A DNA stretch of 64,000 nt, taken from contig CM055617.1 of NCBI GenBank assembly GCA_029379385.1, positions 7,502,001 to 7,566,000 on the forward strand, read 5' to 3'. Below the pieces are notes generated by a model. The model did not search any database. It saw only the letters and a list, made by a program, of their open reading frames with translations, and was not told the origin of the DNA. The DNA comes from Quillaja saponaria. Taxonomy: Eukaryota > Streptophyta > Magnoliopsida > Fabales > Quillajaceae. Position numbers and translations under genes: made by a program. Shown in pieces: positions 1 to 12,659 of the stretch; the first letter of the stretch is position 1, and the number at the start of each line of letters is the position of its first letter.

Positions 1-1445
1 AGATAGCAATGCACCCCATATGCTTGGTCCTGCTTGCATCGGCATTCTGCCAATAAGCTCCTTTGCTTCCACCAATCTCCCTGCGCGGACCCAAAAGATC
101 AACAACACAAGCATAATGTTCATGTTTTGGTTCAACATTGTAAGCAGAGTTCATACAATGGAAGTATCTTAGGCCAAAATCAGCAAGACCCGAGTGGCTG
201 CATCCAGATAATAATCCTGTAAATGTTATGCCATCCGGTTGAATGCCACTTCTGATCATGTTTTCAAAAGTCAAAACAGATTCTATTCCACAAGCCATGA
301 GAGGCATAAGCTGTAATCATTGTAGTTCCAAGCAACCAAATTCCTTGCATTTGGATGAATCCCATCAAAAGAGCAACGGGCATCAACAAGGCTTCCACAT
401 TTAGCATACATTGCAATAAGTGCTGTCTGTACAGAGGCATTTAAGTGCAAACCAATCCTGTTAGCATAATCATGAATCTTTCTCCCATGGTCAAGTGCAG
501 CAGAATGAGCACATGCTGGCAAGACACTCATTATCGTCACCCAATTGGGCTTCACCTCTGCACTTTCTTCCAACATCTCATCAAAAATATCCAATGCTTT
601 CTCGGCTCAACCCATTCTGTGTATACCCCGATATCATTGCAGTCCAAGAGACAATATTCCTGCACGGCATTCTACCAAACAAATCCTCAGCAACATGAAT
701 TTCTCCATTCTTCATGTAACCTTGCAATCAAAACATTCCAAGACGAAATATCTCTCATGGACATCTTATCAAATAACTTCTGGGCATCCTCTACACCACC
801 ACATTTCACATACATATCAATCAATGAAGTACCCACATACATATCAAACTGTAACCCATTTCTTAAACTCTGCCCATGGACACATTTTCCAATCCAGCTA
901 CTTGAAAAGTCCGCACAAGCTTTAAGAACAAAAGGGTACGTAAAATTATCACCCTTAAGGCCTGAAGAATGCATTCGAAAATATGTTCCAATTGTTTTCT
1001 CCGGGCACCTGTATAAAGCATAAGCCCGGATCATTGAATTATACAATAGAGAAGATGGATTACCTACTCGATTAAAAACATTAATTGCGGAGTCAAGGTC
1101 GCCGGAGCTAGCATACATTGCAACCATCTTGGCACCAAGGAAGGCATTGGGTTCAATCCCTCGAAGAGCCATGTGACCATGGATTTGTTGGCCTAATTTC
1201 AACAAGTTTCGGCCAATCAAGAACTGGAATATGGATGCGTACGACAAAAGGCGAGGTGGGTTTTGCTTGAGCAATGGCTCTACGAGAATATTTAAGGTTG
1301 TGCTTGTGCGATATAGAGGTCTTGAAGTAGTAGCAGAGCATCTAGGTGGTGGAAGAATTTCAGTTTTACTTGAAGGAGACTGAGAGTGGGAGAGAAGAAT
1401 TCTGGGTTTTCGGTTTATTGATAGCTGTTGATGTGCGTAGGCCAT
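1..1445 (-). pseudogene. PPR protein gene, five +1 frameshifts, 3' end beyond window
   Basis: Pentatricopeptide-repeat protein of the plant PLS type; such proteins bind organellar RNA. The reading starts at the ATG at 1445 with a Ser/Arg-rich N-terminus compatible with organelle targeting. Typical repeat segments follow, such as MVAMYASSGDLDSAINVF, SLIDMYVKCGGVEDAQKLFD, NIVSWTAMISGYTQNG and ALIAMYAKCGSLVDA, and near the left edge ELIGRMPMQAGPSIWGALL, which runs off the window. The frame is broken by five single extra bases, near 722, 601, 324, 290 and 87. Apart from these I see no nonsense codon or deletion. It is therefore either a young pseudogene or a real gene carrying uncorrected assembly insertions. 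The family call is secure; the exact orthologue is not known to me. Confidence 0.85.
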
Positions 1446-1612
1446 AAAAATCGACTAAGGAGGGAAATGGAGAGGGCACGCGAAGCTTAAAACTTCAATG
1501 TTTTTTTTTTTAGCTCGTTTGATAAAGAAGTCAGTTAAAAACTCGTTTCTAATTTAACTCATTTTAAAAATGAATCCAGATTAAACTTTTCTTTTTAAGG
1601 GTGTGATCCCGA

Positions 1613-2302
1613 GCATATTATGTGCTTTGGAGAAAAGGTAGAATAGTTATGATATAAAAGCATGACTTATACGTATTATTTATGTATTTTAAAAAATTAA
1701 GACAAATAAGTTTATATAATAGTCACATGTAGTATAATATCCATTACTGATTTTACGTTGTATTTATTTAGTTAGGTAGAGCCTATAAATTGAGTTTTAA
1801 TCTTTTTTGACTTGTTAAATTATGGGCAAGTCCTTGATATGTTTATTTGAAAAATATAAGCAATGGCAAGCTTAGAAAATTCTGTTAGTATGAGCAAAAT
1901 AATGTAAAATTTTTTCTTTTGATATTTTAGACTTAATATTTGTTATAGATATTGTCAAAATTAAATTATGTTCTCTAGTAGAAATATTTATTGAAATTCA
2001 AATTTTTTTCATTTCTTGCCACACTTAGCATATAACAAAAATAAATTTTAATCATATTATTTTAGTTTTTTCATTTTTTTTGTTTCAGCAAAATCACTTA
2101 AAGAACACAATTACTTTTCTTTTTAATAGTTCATAGGCTCTACCTAACTAAATAAATGCAATCCAGAACTAATAATGAGTATTATGCTACTTGTAACCAT
2201 TATTCAAACTTGTTTGTATTAATTTTTCAAGCACATGAATGATAAATACAAGTCATACTTTTATACCATAACTCTACCTTTTCTCCATTGCATGTAATGT
2301 GC
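1613..2302. repeat. Long terminal-inverted-repeat (foldback/MITE-like) element
   Basis: The arm at about 1613-1789 reappears inverted at about 2130-2302. Shared blocks include TGGAGAAAAGGTAGA at the outer side and ATTTATTTAGTTAGGTAGAG at the inner side. The arms are about 175 bp with scattered mismatches and enclose about 340 bp of AT-rich DNA with no coding potential. Long arms around a non-coding core fit a Mutator-like or foldback MITE. I could not find a clear target-site duplication, so the family is open. Confidence 0.7.
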
Positions 2303-3108
2303 AAACTAATAAGAACGCACAGTATCAATGTCCCTATTTGTCAACTAGTTCACAAAACTCTCAACTTGTAAAGAAATTAAGTTTAATATTTGTTGTTTAG
2401 CTCACTTAATAAACAAACTCAAAATTTTCAAAACTAGAACTTTTAGTGTTAGTATGTATTGAAATTTGATGTAACACTTGTGAGAATTGATTAAAATATA
2501 AGAAAAATTGAAGAAAAGGGAAAAAGAGAGAAACGGGGATCGAATTATTAAGTTCAATTATATCAAAAGATCCTCCATCAACATAAAGTAGAAGTATATA
2601 TAGGAAGCTGCATCAACAACACAATCAGAAGAGTATAATAATATAAAATAATCGCAACATAAAATAAATAAAACACAACTAATAATAATTAAAATATTTC
2701 TTTTATTTCCTAATCCTGCGCCTAGAGTCTTTTGACTGGAGAGTGGGGAGTCCGCATCAGAAATAGATCCTACTAGGTTATTTATTTAGCTAGTTGATAC
2801 CCTATATATATACAACTAGCATCTTCAAACAGAAGATTGGAAACCTGGTTAGATCCTTGAAAGCCATGTATTGCTTGAGCTGAAGATAAGAAAGTACAAG
2901 CTTGGAACTAATTTGGTGGATACACAAGGAACTTAACACCGTTAATTTGTAATTATACATCCATACTGACCATATAACCGAGTCCACACCTAAAAGGATA
3001 ATTATGACAATAACATTGGCTACAAACTCTTCGTCCATAAGAAAGCTTCATCCTTGTTCAACTTGTTTGTAAATCTTCAACAACTGTATCAAGATTGTCA
3101 ATCTTCAA
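2303..3108. other. Spacer and likely NUF2 3' flank
   Basis: AT-rich sequence. The part next to the NUF2 stop (about 2800-3108) probably holds its 3' untranslated region. No separate gene was recognised; the short open frames here are unconvincing. Confidence 0.4.
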
Positions 3109-6100
3109 TTACTGTATCAAGACCCCTATCTTGTTTGCATATTGATGAAACTGCAACAACCACAGATTAGCAATTCAACTATCAGAAAGATCACTATAGC
3201 AAGAATTGACCGAAGTGCACAATGAACAATGAGCAGTATTAACCATATGGAAAGCTTAGTTCATTTAACAAATTCACGCTTTAAAAGAACAAAGTAAGGG
3301 ACATAAACAAGTAGAATCTGTGTCGAAGACAGTGACGGTGCACCATAATTTTGAGATCTTGAAAGTTATAATTCGAATGCAGAAAAGAAAACCCAGTTTC
3401 CTCCTTTCCGTTACTTTCCCTGGTTTATGGAAGGAGGAAGTTGGTGCACGCAGGGTAATCAGTACATATAGGTTATTGATGGGAAGTAATGGCATTATAC
3501 CTCTTTCATAATTTCTTCACATCTTCCATCTAACTGTTTCAGTTTGGCTGCGCCAGATTCTTTCACTGAATCAGTCTTAGAAGTTATAGCATCCACCTAC
3601 CAATTGAAGAAAAAATAAACAGAAACATCAACTTACTATCTATCATCCTAAGTCCACTATAACTTATAAAGATTTTTGGTACCTCCGCTACCACAGCCTC
3701 AACATTTCTTTGCCTTGCTTCTAGAGCACGTCTCCTAGAATCCACCTCTGATTTCACCTTATTTAGATCATTAGTAGTTTCCTCGTACTTGAGATCTCTT
3801 TCTTTTTCCAACTGCTTCTTCAATTCATCCAATTGCTCAGCTGGGAAAGAAACCAATAGAGATAAACAAAAACAGAATCAAAATAAAACAAAGACCAAAA
3901 TCTATACCATCTGGCTAGAAATGAAGAAAATTCAATAAAGCTTACACAGTAAGCTACCTTTTCCATTCCGTTCAATCAATTTAGCCTCAAGTGATTTATC
4001 CAATACACCTTCATCACTCAGTTTGGCTTTTAAAGCCTTAAGGTCCTTTTCGATTGATTTAGCTGAGGTTACCTGTTAAATAATACCAAATTTTGAATCT
4101 TTAGGAAAGGTGAGCACTTGAAAGTCTTGATACATGAGCTATATTATTAATGTTTTTGAGCATGAGATATAATAAAGCTGCAACATATCACATGTATCTC
4201 AGACACTGCAAGCTCTAGGCCATTCTAAAAACTTGCAGCTAACAACAGAAACTAGTTAGACTATGTTTATACCTGTTCTTGGATAGCTTGCATTTGAGCA
4301 AAGTGCTTTGACATTTTCTTCAAAGCCTGAGTAAAAAGATATGGTTTCAAAGAGCTTATCAATGCTAGAACACTTTATATCCATACACTTGGAAAAGTAC
4401 AAGCATATTTTTTTGTAAATTATGTTTTCAGAATTGTGAGTAAATGCTAAGCTCTGTTATTGTTGTTCATATTTTGCAGTACATGAGCTCTCGAATTATT
4501 TGATCGTCAGAAAAAAAAAAAACCTTGGAGTACAAACAATTTAAAGTATGTGTTAACAACAATAATTAACTGCAACTATGTGAACGATTTCAGTGGATGC
4601 TTGTATCTTGTCAAAATTTTAATCTGCTCAATCAATTCCAGGATTACAAACTTGCAAAAACCTGAGGACATTATTAACATGATTATACATACTTGGTATA
4701 TATGCAATGTCTATTATTTGGCTAAACCAATTAGGAACTGGTTTTTCTTTCTTTTGAGACACCACGTATCTCAAAGCAACGAATTTTGGGGGATTAACAG
4801 AATAAATTCTGCAGTTCAAGGTCAATTTTCAAATCCAGCACAGCAAAGACACCAACTAAATGAGCATTCTGATATTATCAACATTCAGATATTGAGAGGT
4901 GCTTTTTTGACATGAAACTCTCCACTAGAAAACAAAAGGAAGATTTTATTAAATATTAAACAAATCACCGGAGTGTAGATGAACCACTCATATTATAGTT
5001 TAGGTGGCTGGGAGACACTCCTACAAAGGGAAGGTCCCCTTTTGGATCCCATGCAGCCATGCCAACAGCCACTCTCCCACCAACTCAAATAAATGAAGTC
5101 AGAGACAACAGGTTGCTGACAGAAAGTAGCTTATAAGATAATAATACCTTTGAATGAGTCTCAAGAATAGATGTTTTCTCCTGGACAATTTGCATTGCTG
5201 ATCTTTCAGCATTCTTTGCCTCCTCCCGAACTGATTTCTTTTCCTCTAAAGCCCTCTTTGTGCACATTCGAGGAAAATAAATAAAGAACAAGTAAAACTC
5301 AGTGCAGGATTAACAAATTAGAACCCCAAAAATAAACTGCAGCACAGGAAGAGGGTTGACTGTAGAGTGTAGACTTTAGTACATAAATTTAGACTTCAAT
5401 AGCTTCTAATGGAACCATGAGAATAATGAACAGAAAACTAGAAATATCTTAGTAAAACCATTTTCCAAATAAAGCTTAACGAGAAAAAAGGAAAGAAACC
5501 TGCAACTTATCAGGTGATTGAACAAGTTTTGAACGTAAATTTGCATTTTCCTGAACACTTTGGACCAGGACAAACTCAGCACTAGAAATCTGGAGAGGAA
5601 AAAAACAGTAATATAACAAGAATGATAAAGAAATGATAAAGCACTAAAGCAGTAACAACAATTAAAAGATTGTACAGTTACGTAAACAGAGAACCCATAG
5701 ATTAAGGATGATAACCACAGAACAGTGAGAAAACAGAAGCAACAAAACTTAATGGCCAAGCTGCAAAACAAACTCAATGACAAGAAGGCGACAAAGCAAT
5801 CTGGTAATAAAGAAAGAGAACTTGACCATGTCTGAACTAGGGCAGGTGACAAGAAATAAAACCATTTTAGATACTCTATATAATTGGATGAAGGCATACA
5901 ACCAACTAAATATACATATGCATAACCACAGTCATTATAGAAGTAGAAATGTAATCAACACTAAGCTATTTAAAAATTCATAAATCAAGAAATTCTCTAG
6001 ACTTAAAGGCTGGGCATTGGCATACAGCTACAATAAAGTGATTTCAACAATGTAAATACACCTCAAGAAACTACTGATTCGTTCTCAAGTATTATGTTCA

Positions 6101-8024
6101 TGGGTTCATAATAATTTAGCATATAAAGATCAAGCCACAAACAAACAGATAAGTCTTCTACAAGATACAAAAGACACTAATGTAGGCTTCCGCTATTAGA
6201 CAAAGCAGTAGAAAATCTCTGTCAATAACCTCACCTTCTCATCCATTTCTCCAGTCTTCTCCTTCAACTTCCGGAAGGAAGCTCTCAGTGACATCTGGTT
6301 ATTGTTAAGGACTGCAATCTTTTGACGCAATTCTTTCACTTTTGTATCCACTTCTTGAACAAGAGGTAGCTCCCTTTCCCTGGCTTCATTGAACTCCACA
6401 ATCTCAGAATTCAACTGTAAGTTAAACATTTTTTGTGAAATCTGAAGATCATTTCAAAGTATTAAACCATTTTGGGATCCACAGGAAACCTGTGAAATCT
6501 TTTCCTCCCAATCTCCTTGCTGCTCCTCGAGAAGGTTGACTTCATCTACAATTTCTGTTATGGAATTCATTCTTGCCTCTCTGAGATTAAACACAAGAGA
6601 CATATATGAGAAAACTTGGAACCTTAATCAGAGAACCACAAATAATTGCAAGAGCGATTGCATACATTCTTCAGAAAACTAAATTGTCACCTGATACTAA
6701 AAAAGAACCCATATCCTTGGAGTTCCAACTATGTCTTTCTTTTCATTTATTGCCCCATATAGATATGCTATTTTTTCATTTACAAAATCAGAAAATTTTA
6801 TTTACTTTACATGTCTATTTAAAGAACAAAGAAATTTTCATCTTTTCCAGTTTAACTGCAAGTTAAGAAGATTCGAAGCAAAACCAGTTACCTGTGAAGA
6901 CAGAAATTCAGGATTGCACTAAGAAAAAATTCAGTCCGATCTGTCTCTGGCTTTAAGAGATCTTTGAGGGTAAATTTCTTTGGACAGTCCAATGAGGACA
7001 CCACCTCCTTTATTCTGTTATACAGCTTCATAACCCGAACAGAGTCAACATGAAAGTCTGGGTTCTCAAGATGCTCAAGAGCAGCAAACTCAAGCTGCTC
7101 ATGGTCTTCCCTGTGTAAATCAGAATCTACATGAATGAAGAAACCAGCACATTCTAAACTAAAGAAAAATGGAATGTTTATATAACATGACCAAAATGCA
7201 TGACCCAAGAGTGTAAAATTTTAAAAAATTCAAATGAACATCAATTACGACACACCAAATGATAAATTGATGGTAAAGGCTCACTTAGGTAAAGACTTCT
7301 ACCTCAGCAGGCCTTTATATTAATGCCAAAATCTAAGTTCTAATTTGAATGCACCCTCTGCCACTGCATAATCATAAGAAGCCAAAAATAGCATCTAAAC
7401 TTTCTATCCTCTATCCTCCATTTGGTTGCACACTAAGCAAAATGACAACCCAAAACAAAACGACAGTTTAACTGTTTAAGAACATCTTTTTGAGTGGTTC
7501 ATACTTCATAATGTGTCAGATGTCCTACATAGCTAATGTACCTGGCATATAATAATTATTTTTCCACTTCTCTAAATCTAATCAGGGCTCTCATTTTAAG
7601 AAATATTAAAAGGGAAAAGAAATTAACTTGCTTCTCTCACTTAGCATTTTCTCATCAACCAAATGACAGGAATTAAATGAAACCCTTGATTTCCAGATTG
7701 TTTCTAACACCAAACTGGGTATTAACTCAAAAACCCCAGAAGAAAACCAAATCCATTACATAAGAAAAAAAAAATACAGAATAAACAAAGGTCAGAAACC
7801 CAAAATTAATTATATACTAGGGTTTAGAGAGAAAAAAAAGAAAGGAGAAACGGGTTTTACTCGGGGAGAGAGTCGAGGTGAATCAGGATCCGGGTGTAGA
7901 GATCCGAAACGAAATCCGGGTTTGGGTTGATGAGGTCGTGGTCGGATAAATTGGCAATCTGAAACTGCCCCAGAATCGCCGTGATTTCTGTCCGCGATAG
8001 CCTTGGGTACTCGAACTTCGACAT
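3109..8024 (-). CDS. NUF2: Kinetochore protein NUF2, 11 exons, intact
   Basis: NUF2 is a subunit of the Ndc80 complex, which ties kinetochores to spindle microtubules. Exons (minus strand): 8024-7861, 7110-6892, 6580-6490, 6414-6235, 5589-5500, 5255-5148, 4326-4273, 4072-3958, 3840-3683, 3596-3501, 3150-3109. All introns are GT-AG and phases join without a break, giving 438 residues, about the length of plant NUF2. The N-terminus (MSKFEYPRLSRTEI, then NPNPDFVSDLYTRIL) is the calponin-homology-like head typical of NUF2. From about residue 125 onward the protein is Glu/Lys/Gln-rich coiled coil, as expected for pairing with NDC80. The start is the only ATG that opens the conserved head. The last exon is short (13 codons plus stop) and is the least certain. 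The E2F-type site upstream suggests S/G2-phase expression. Confidence 0.92.
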
Positions 8025-8176
8025 CACTTAGCAGAAACTCCGTCACAACTCACAAACGAGGGAGACGAACAGAAGGAAATTCAGGGGCAAAGACAGAGAG
8101 AGATAGAGAATTGAAATTCAAAAATTTCAACTTGAAGAAGAAAAAGCTAAGAATGCAATAAAAAAGGAATCAAAGT

Positions 8177-8184
8177 TTTCCCGC
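8177..8184. promoter_or_regulatory. E2F-type site TTTCCCGC upstream of NUF2
   Basis: TTTCCCGC matches the E2F/DP consensus TTTSSCGC and lies about 150 bp upstream of the NUF2 start codon. E2F control of mitotic and replication genes is established in plants; its use here is inferred from position and motif only. Confidence 0.6.
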
Positions 8185-8458
8185 CCAGAAGAAAGTAGAT
8201 AGAGGAGGGACCGTATGGGAAATCGTTAAATAAGCGCCATAATTAAATTAATGGAGTATAGGGGGTTTCTATATAATTTAATAAATTGGAAATTAAATTC
8301 CATATTGCAAATTCAAATAGTTAAATTTTTGGATGGTATAAAAATAAAATTTGCAATAAATTACTACTTGAGGTATTATCAACTCATAGAGACATATGTT
8401 GTCAATACTTTCATATTTCCAGCCAAAAAAACTTTATTTTTATATAAAGATTCATTTT
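8185..8458. other. AT-rich spacer left of the duplicated array
   Basis: No gene, repeat or motif recognised. It contains the left border of the duplication, because sequence shared with the other units starts at about 8459. Confidence 0.4.
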
Positions 8459-8816
8459 ATGGCAAAGCAGAACAGAAGGATCACCAGCACCGCATGAGTT
8501 GAGCACAGACTGGGCTTGGTCATTGGTGAAAAGTGGAAAAATAGAAGAGGCTTTGGATGCATCCCTATTGAAAGATGAACATGATTTTCCTAGTTCAAAT
8601 GTAAAGAGCATAATGGAGAAATTTCTGCTGGTAGGGATTTTGTGTGCCCATGTAATGGTTTCTTCAAGGCCAAACATTCTGGATCCTCTGAAGATGATGG
8701 AAGGTGATCTTGAAGTCCTACCAATCCCAGGTTGGCCAATGCCTCTCGGACATCCTTCATTTAACTGTGAAAGCAATACTAGCAATATGTCACCAGCGTT
8801 GCCTGAAGAAATCTAA
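8459..8816 (+). pseudogene. Receptor-like kinase C-terminal fragment (copy a)
   Basis: Tail of a receptor-like protein kinase resembling Arabidopsis At1g11050. GGCAAAGCAGAAC, the piece coding LAKQN after the DFG position, is joined directly to the region coding SPAPHE. The part between, including the activation segment and APE motif, has been deleted, and everything upstream of LAKQN (extracellular, membrane and N-lobe parts) is absent. The open stretch 8499-8816 reads STDWAWSLVKSGK, then IMEKFLLVGILCAHVMV, KMMEGDLEVLPIP and ends SPALPEEI at a stop. It lacks the 7-bp duplication seen in the other two copies, so it is the least altered tail. It cannot make an active kinase. It converges on cupin A. 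Confidence 0.85.
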
Positions 8817-9544
8817 GATGGTGGAAGTTTGTGCTAAAATGTGAAAGTTATTGGGTCCTTCTTTGGAAGACAGTACTACTAGAATGCAGTCCTTATTTAT
8901 GAAACCATCAGAGTTTGTGTTATTATATATAGAGTGTAAATCTCTGAACCAGTAGTACACATTTAGTATTTGAATTGTGGGGCATTTTAACAAATAAAGC
9001 AGAAGCAACTAATCAGTACTGCTTTTACTAGCTTACATCCCCCCTTAAGCCTTCCAAATACTTGTATTATGCTCAGTGAAGTTGCCTTAAAACAGAAATC
9101 AGAAAACAGTTTTTTGGTCTAGTAAGAATGGGACTGGGTTTGGACAATGGAGATCAACCAATAAAGCATGATAAATCGTTATAAGTTATTATACGATAGT
9201 TCATTTGTCTATATCAGCTTTCTTTGAAATCTACTGTCTCTTCAACAATCCTTTTAAATTAAGATTCACAGCTCATATGCATGAAAAGAACAACCACTCA
9301 ATTGGTACGACAGTAGAAAATTTTCTTCTGATATTGATTCTCTTTGAAAACACTCCAATGGTTATGAAAGGTACATGGAATTTGCTGATAAACATCATTT
9401 AAACCACAACATGACCACAAACGGCTCTGACAGGACAATAAAGAACAATTTCATCTAGAAATCTTAAGCAAACTGAGACCCCGATAACGAGTCTTTATTC
9501 CTCAAAACGAACATATATGGAGATTAAACTTGTGAAGAATGTTA
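8817..9544. other. Shared spacer between RLK tail and cupin A
   Basis: Intergenic DNA between converging genes, repeated at 26550-27296 and (shortened) at 46134-46721. It probably carries the 3' untranslated regions of both neighbours. No further gene seen. Confidence 0.5.
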
Positions 9545-12500
9545 CTAAATTGTTGGAGGGATGAGAATACTGGTCTTCTTAGTACTTGACAAGAAAAGCT
9601 GCTGAAATTCTTCATCCACATTAAGAGAAGCTTCTAAAACTGAAGAAGACAATGCCTCCCAAATTGATGTATCCCCAGCTAGCTCTTCTAGTATAGGCCT
9701 GCATAAAAAGCAACCCCTTATCACAAAAAATAATACTAATAAAAAAGGAGACTCTAAGTGCACGTAGATTTTTTTTTCTCCATACACTCTGCTCCATCAA
9801 ATAAAAAATGAATCCCAAATGAGATTCACTTTTTATTTTATAGTGTTCGTATGGCCGTGTACAGGGCACACACTTTGGCTCCGTACACGTATTATTATCC
9901 TAAAATAAGTTCTTCAAATGATTCTTATATAATACTAAGCTTGATTACTTTGTAGTTGTTAGTACAGACAGCAACTCCATTCCATCTGGGCCAGCAATTT
10001 GAGATACCACAAAGAATTGTGGTACCACAAGCAAGTCACCTGCCTTTACTGTTGTGTCCAGCACAAGCTTCCCATTGATTCCCACAATCTCGACCTTACC
10101 ATTCCCTTTGGTAATGTAAATTAATTGAACTGCATAGTTTGCAGGGAAATTTGGTGACTTAATGGCATTAGGTTCAAGCTTAATTCTGACAGCACTCAAC
10201 CCAGTTTCTCCAATGAAAGCAAATTCTGAGTCTCCCACTTTAGTGACAGACCCACCATTTTTAATAGCAATATCTGGTTCTGCAGCATCAATGCTATAGA
10301 CCAATTTGCTACTCATGTCTTTCATTGGGTTAGGCATGTGTTTTCCTTCTTCTAGCTTGATGAACAATACCCCATTTTGGCTTTTTGTGAGCTTTTGGAC
10401 TTCATCTTTGGTCAAATTGTAAGCTCTGCTAGTGAGCTCAGTAGAGAAACCACCCAAAATACCTATGGCTCCTGTAAGAAAAAAGTAGGAGAATTGACCA
10501 GGAATAAGAGCTGTAGAAGTTTCACCGAAAAATACCAAAATGAGTTCTGAATCTCCGTTGTTGAACCACCATGAGACTGCTCCACGGGGTACTGGTATGA
10601 TATCTCCTTTCTTAAGCTTCAACACTTTCTGGTGTGATGAGTTAGGAAGTACCATTCCAACTACACCTTCAGTCCCTGCATTTCCAAAATAGATTACAGA
10701 TGGGCATAACACAATCCGGGGTTCGAGCCAAGAAGCATTCACAGACAAGACAGTTATAAACTTTAAACTTCGAACAAGATTAGGCCAGGTTGAAAGTATA
10801 TGCAATATTTCAAAATAAAGCTACATGGCTTGCATCTTTGCTACACATACTACCCATATAGGTTATTAACATTAATAATTTAAAATGTTACACAATTTCT
10901 AAGATTAGTATTTTGAAAAAAAGTAAAATGAAGAAAATTTTAGAAAATAATTAATATTAAACTCATAGTGTCAGTGCAAACTTGTATTATTTTAATATTA
11001 AAAGTAAATAAAATTTCACATGAGTTACATATTTTGATGTGTTTATATTTAAAATAGAAATATAATACTTTTTGAAAAGTAGTTTGCTCCTTTAAGCTGA
11101 GAAATTATAAAAATAATGCATTCCTTTTACTGTGTGTAATGATGCAATCCACTTGAGCAATAATCAAAATATCGTTTCTTGATATAGTTTTGATTAGTTT
11201 AAAAACAAAAATATATCAGATACACATCAAAAATATTATAAAAATAGTGTACAATCCTAAAAACATATAATATGTAAAAATATTTTATAATACTTATTTA
11301 TGAGTGATTTGTAATATACATAATAATTAATTATGCATGTTTAAATATTTGATTTGTCTCTTCACATAATTTGTATTTTTTTTTATATATTTAATCTCAA
11401 TTGTTTACTAGATTATACATAATACAAGCAAGACATATTAACTAAATTAAATAAAATTTAGAAATAATACTTACACTTAACTATATTTATTTTCTTATCA
11501 TTTGACTAGCTTTCACATAATAGTTTTTTTTTTTTTTTTTTAACTTATAGTTTTCATACTAAAAAAATCTAATTGTATAATTTATAAATATAATTTAATT
11601 TATATAACTTAATTAATCATAATTAAGTATTAATATGTAAAATAAAATAAAATTATTAGTTATAATTTTTAAATTAAAAAAATATGAACTCTTAGTAAAT
11701 ATTAAAAACAAACATTTATAAAAAAAAAAATTAAAAAAAATTTATTTTTTTATGAATTAAAAACTGTATATCACTAATATTTTTTTGTTAATTATTGACC
11801 TGAATTTCTATTGTTGCTTTCCTTTTTATTGACAGTAAGAAAATCTTAATTATTAAAAAGTTAAAATTCATAAAATACAATATCTAAAAATATCTAATTA
11901 TATTATTGTATATAATCAAATATTAACAAATATTATAAATGTATTTAAATATTAATAATAAATAATAATTGTATTTTGGACATGTGCAAATTGTACTTCT
12001 GCATTTATACTTGCAAAAGTAATAAAAATATAATATTTTTAGCAAATATAATATTTTTAGCAAAGTAGTTGGCTCCACGATGCCAAAGAAAATAATGAAC
12101 ATGTCAAGAGGGATACAGTACTGTTGCATTATTGCAAGAATTTTTTTATTATGATTTTTTTATTTATAATAAAATATATTTTTGAGAGGGGGGTTGTAAA
12201 TTTTTTATCTAAAACAGATATCTCGAATGGATCCAAATCTGCAAGACTGCACATGATCAGTCTCCAAAATAGCATAATTCATGAATATATAAGTTAGTTA
12301 AATTGATAATTTTCTCAACTTTATTTAAAAATTTAAAATTATGTTCTATTTTTATTAAAATTGAGAAATTTATAGAACAAAAAGAGAGACTTATATTGTG
12401 TTATGTAACTCAACGAATCTCTTTTCATAACTAAAAAAAAAAAAAAACCAATATACTAACCTTGAAGAACATAACCAACTTTAGAGGAATCTGCATAATG

Positions 12501-12659
12501 AGGAAGAGCAAAGCCACGGGGTTGCAGAGTAAGCCTACCAGCACCAACATTAGTCTTCCCAAGCAAAGGAAATTTGGAACTTGACCAACTTTCATACTTT
12601 CCACCCTCTACCTCACTAGCTATCTGAGCAGTCATGGGTGTTAAGTCTACGTTTTCCAT
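9545..12659 (-). CDS. Cupin A: 11S-globulin/glutelin-D-like protein
   Basis: Two-cupin-domain protein of the 11S seed-storage superfamily, closest by eye to the glutelin type-D / At1g07750-At2g28680 group. Exons: 12659-12461, 10675-9949, 9698-9545; 359 residues, close to the roughly 356 of the Arabidopsis relatives. Visible marks are RLTLQPRGFALPHYADSSKV and GYVLQG in exon 1, VSWWFNNGDSELILVF and GILGGFSTELTSRAYN in the first cupin, AVQLIYITKGNGKVEIVG with VKAGDLLVVPQF in the second, and the C-terminal ELAGDTSIWEAL. There is no metal-binding His cluster, no signal peptide and no cysteine. The Asn-Gly site at the domain junction reads KNGGSVT, not the usual legumin processing site. Of the four intact copies this is the most different (for example PVPRGAVSWW and VGDSEFAF). 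Role in storage is an inference from the family. Confidence 0.9.

Noticed and set aside
445..1023. Plus-strand open frame of 192 codons opposite the PPR gene
   Set aside because: The minus strand carries clear PPR repeats; this is the shadow frame.
5406..5897. Long minus-strand open frame of 163 codons inside NUF2
   Set aside because: It spans an intron and is in a different frame from NUF2 exon 5; hydrophobic Leu/Phe/Ser/Cys composition is typical of intron antisense noise.
7810..8046. Alternative minus-strand frame over NUF2 exon 1
   Set aside because: The frame starting at 8024 gives the conserved NUF2 head and joins exon 2 in phase.
9945..9948. TAA at the end of cupin exon 2 as the real stop, giving a two-exon gene
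   Set aside because: The same bases form a GT donor (AA|GTAATC), and the third exon codes the C-terminal part typical of the family with correct phase in all four intact genes.
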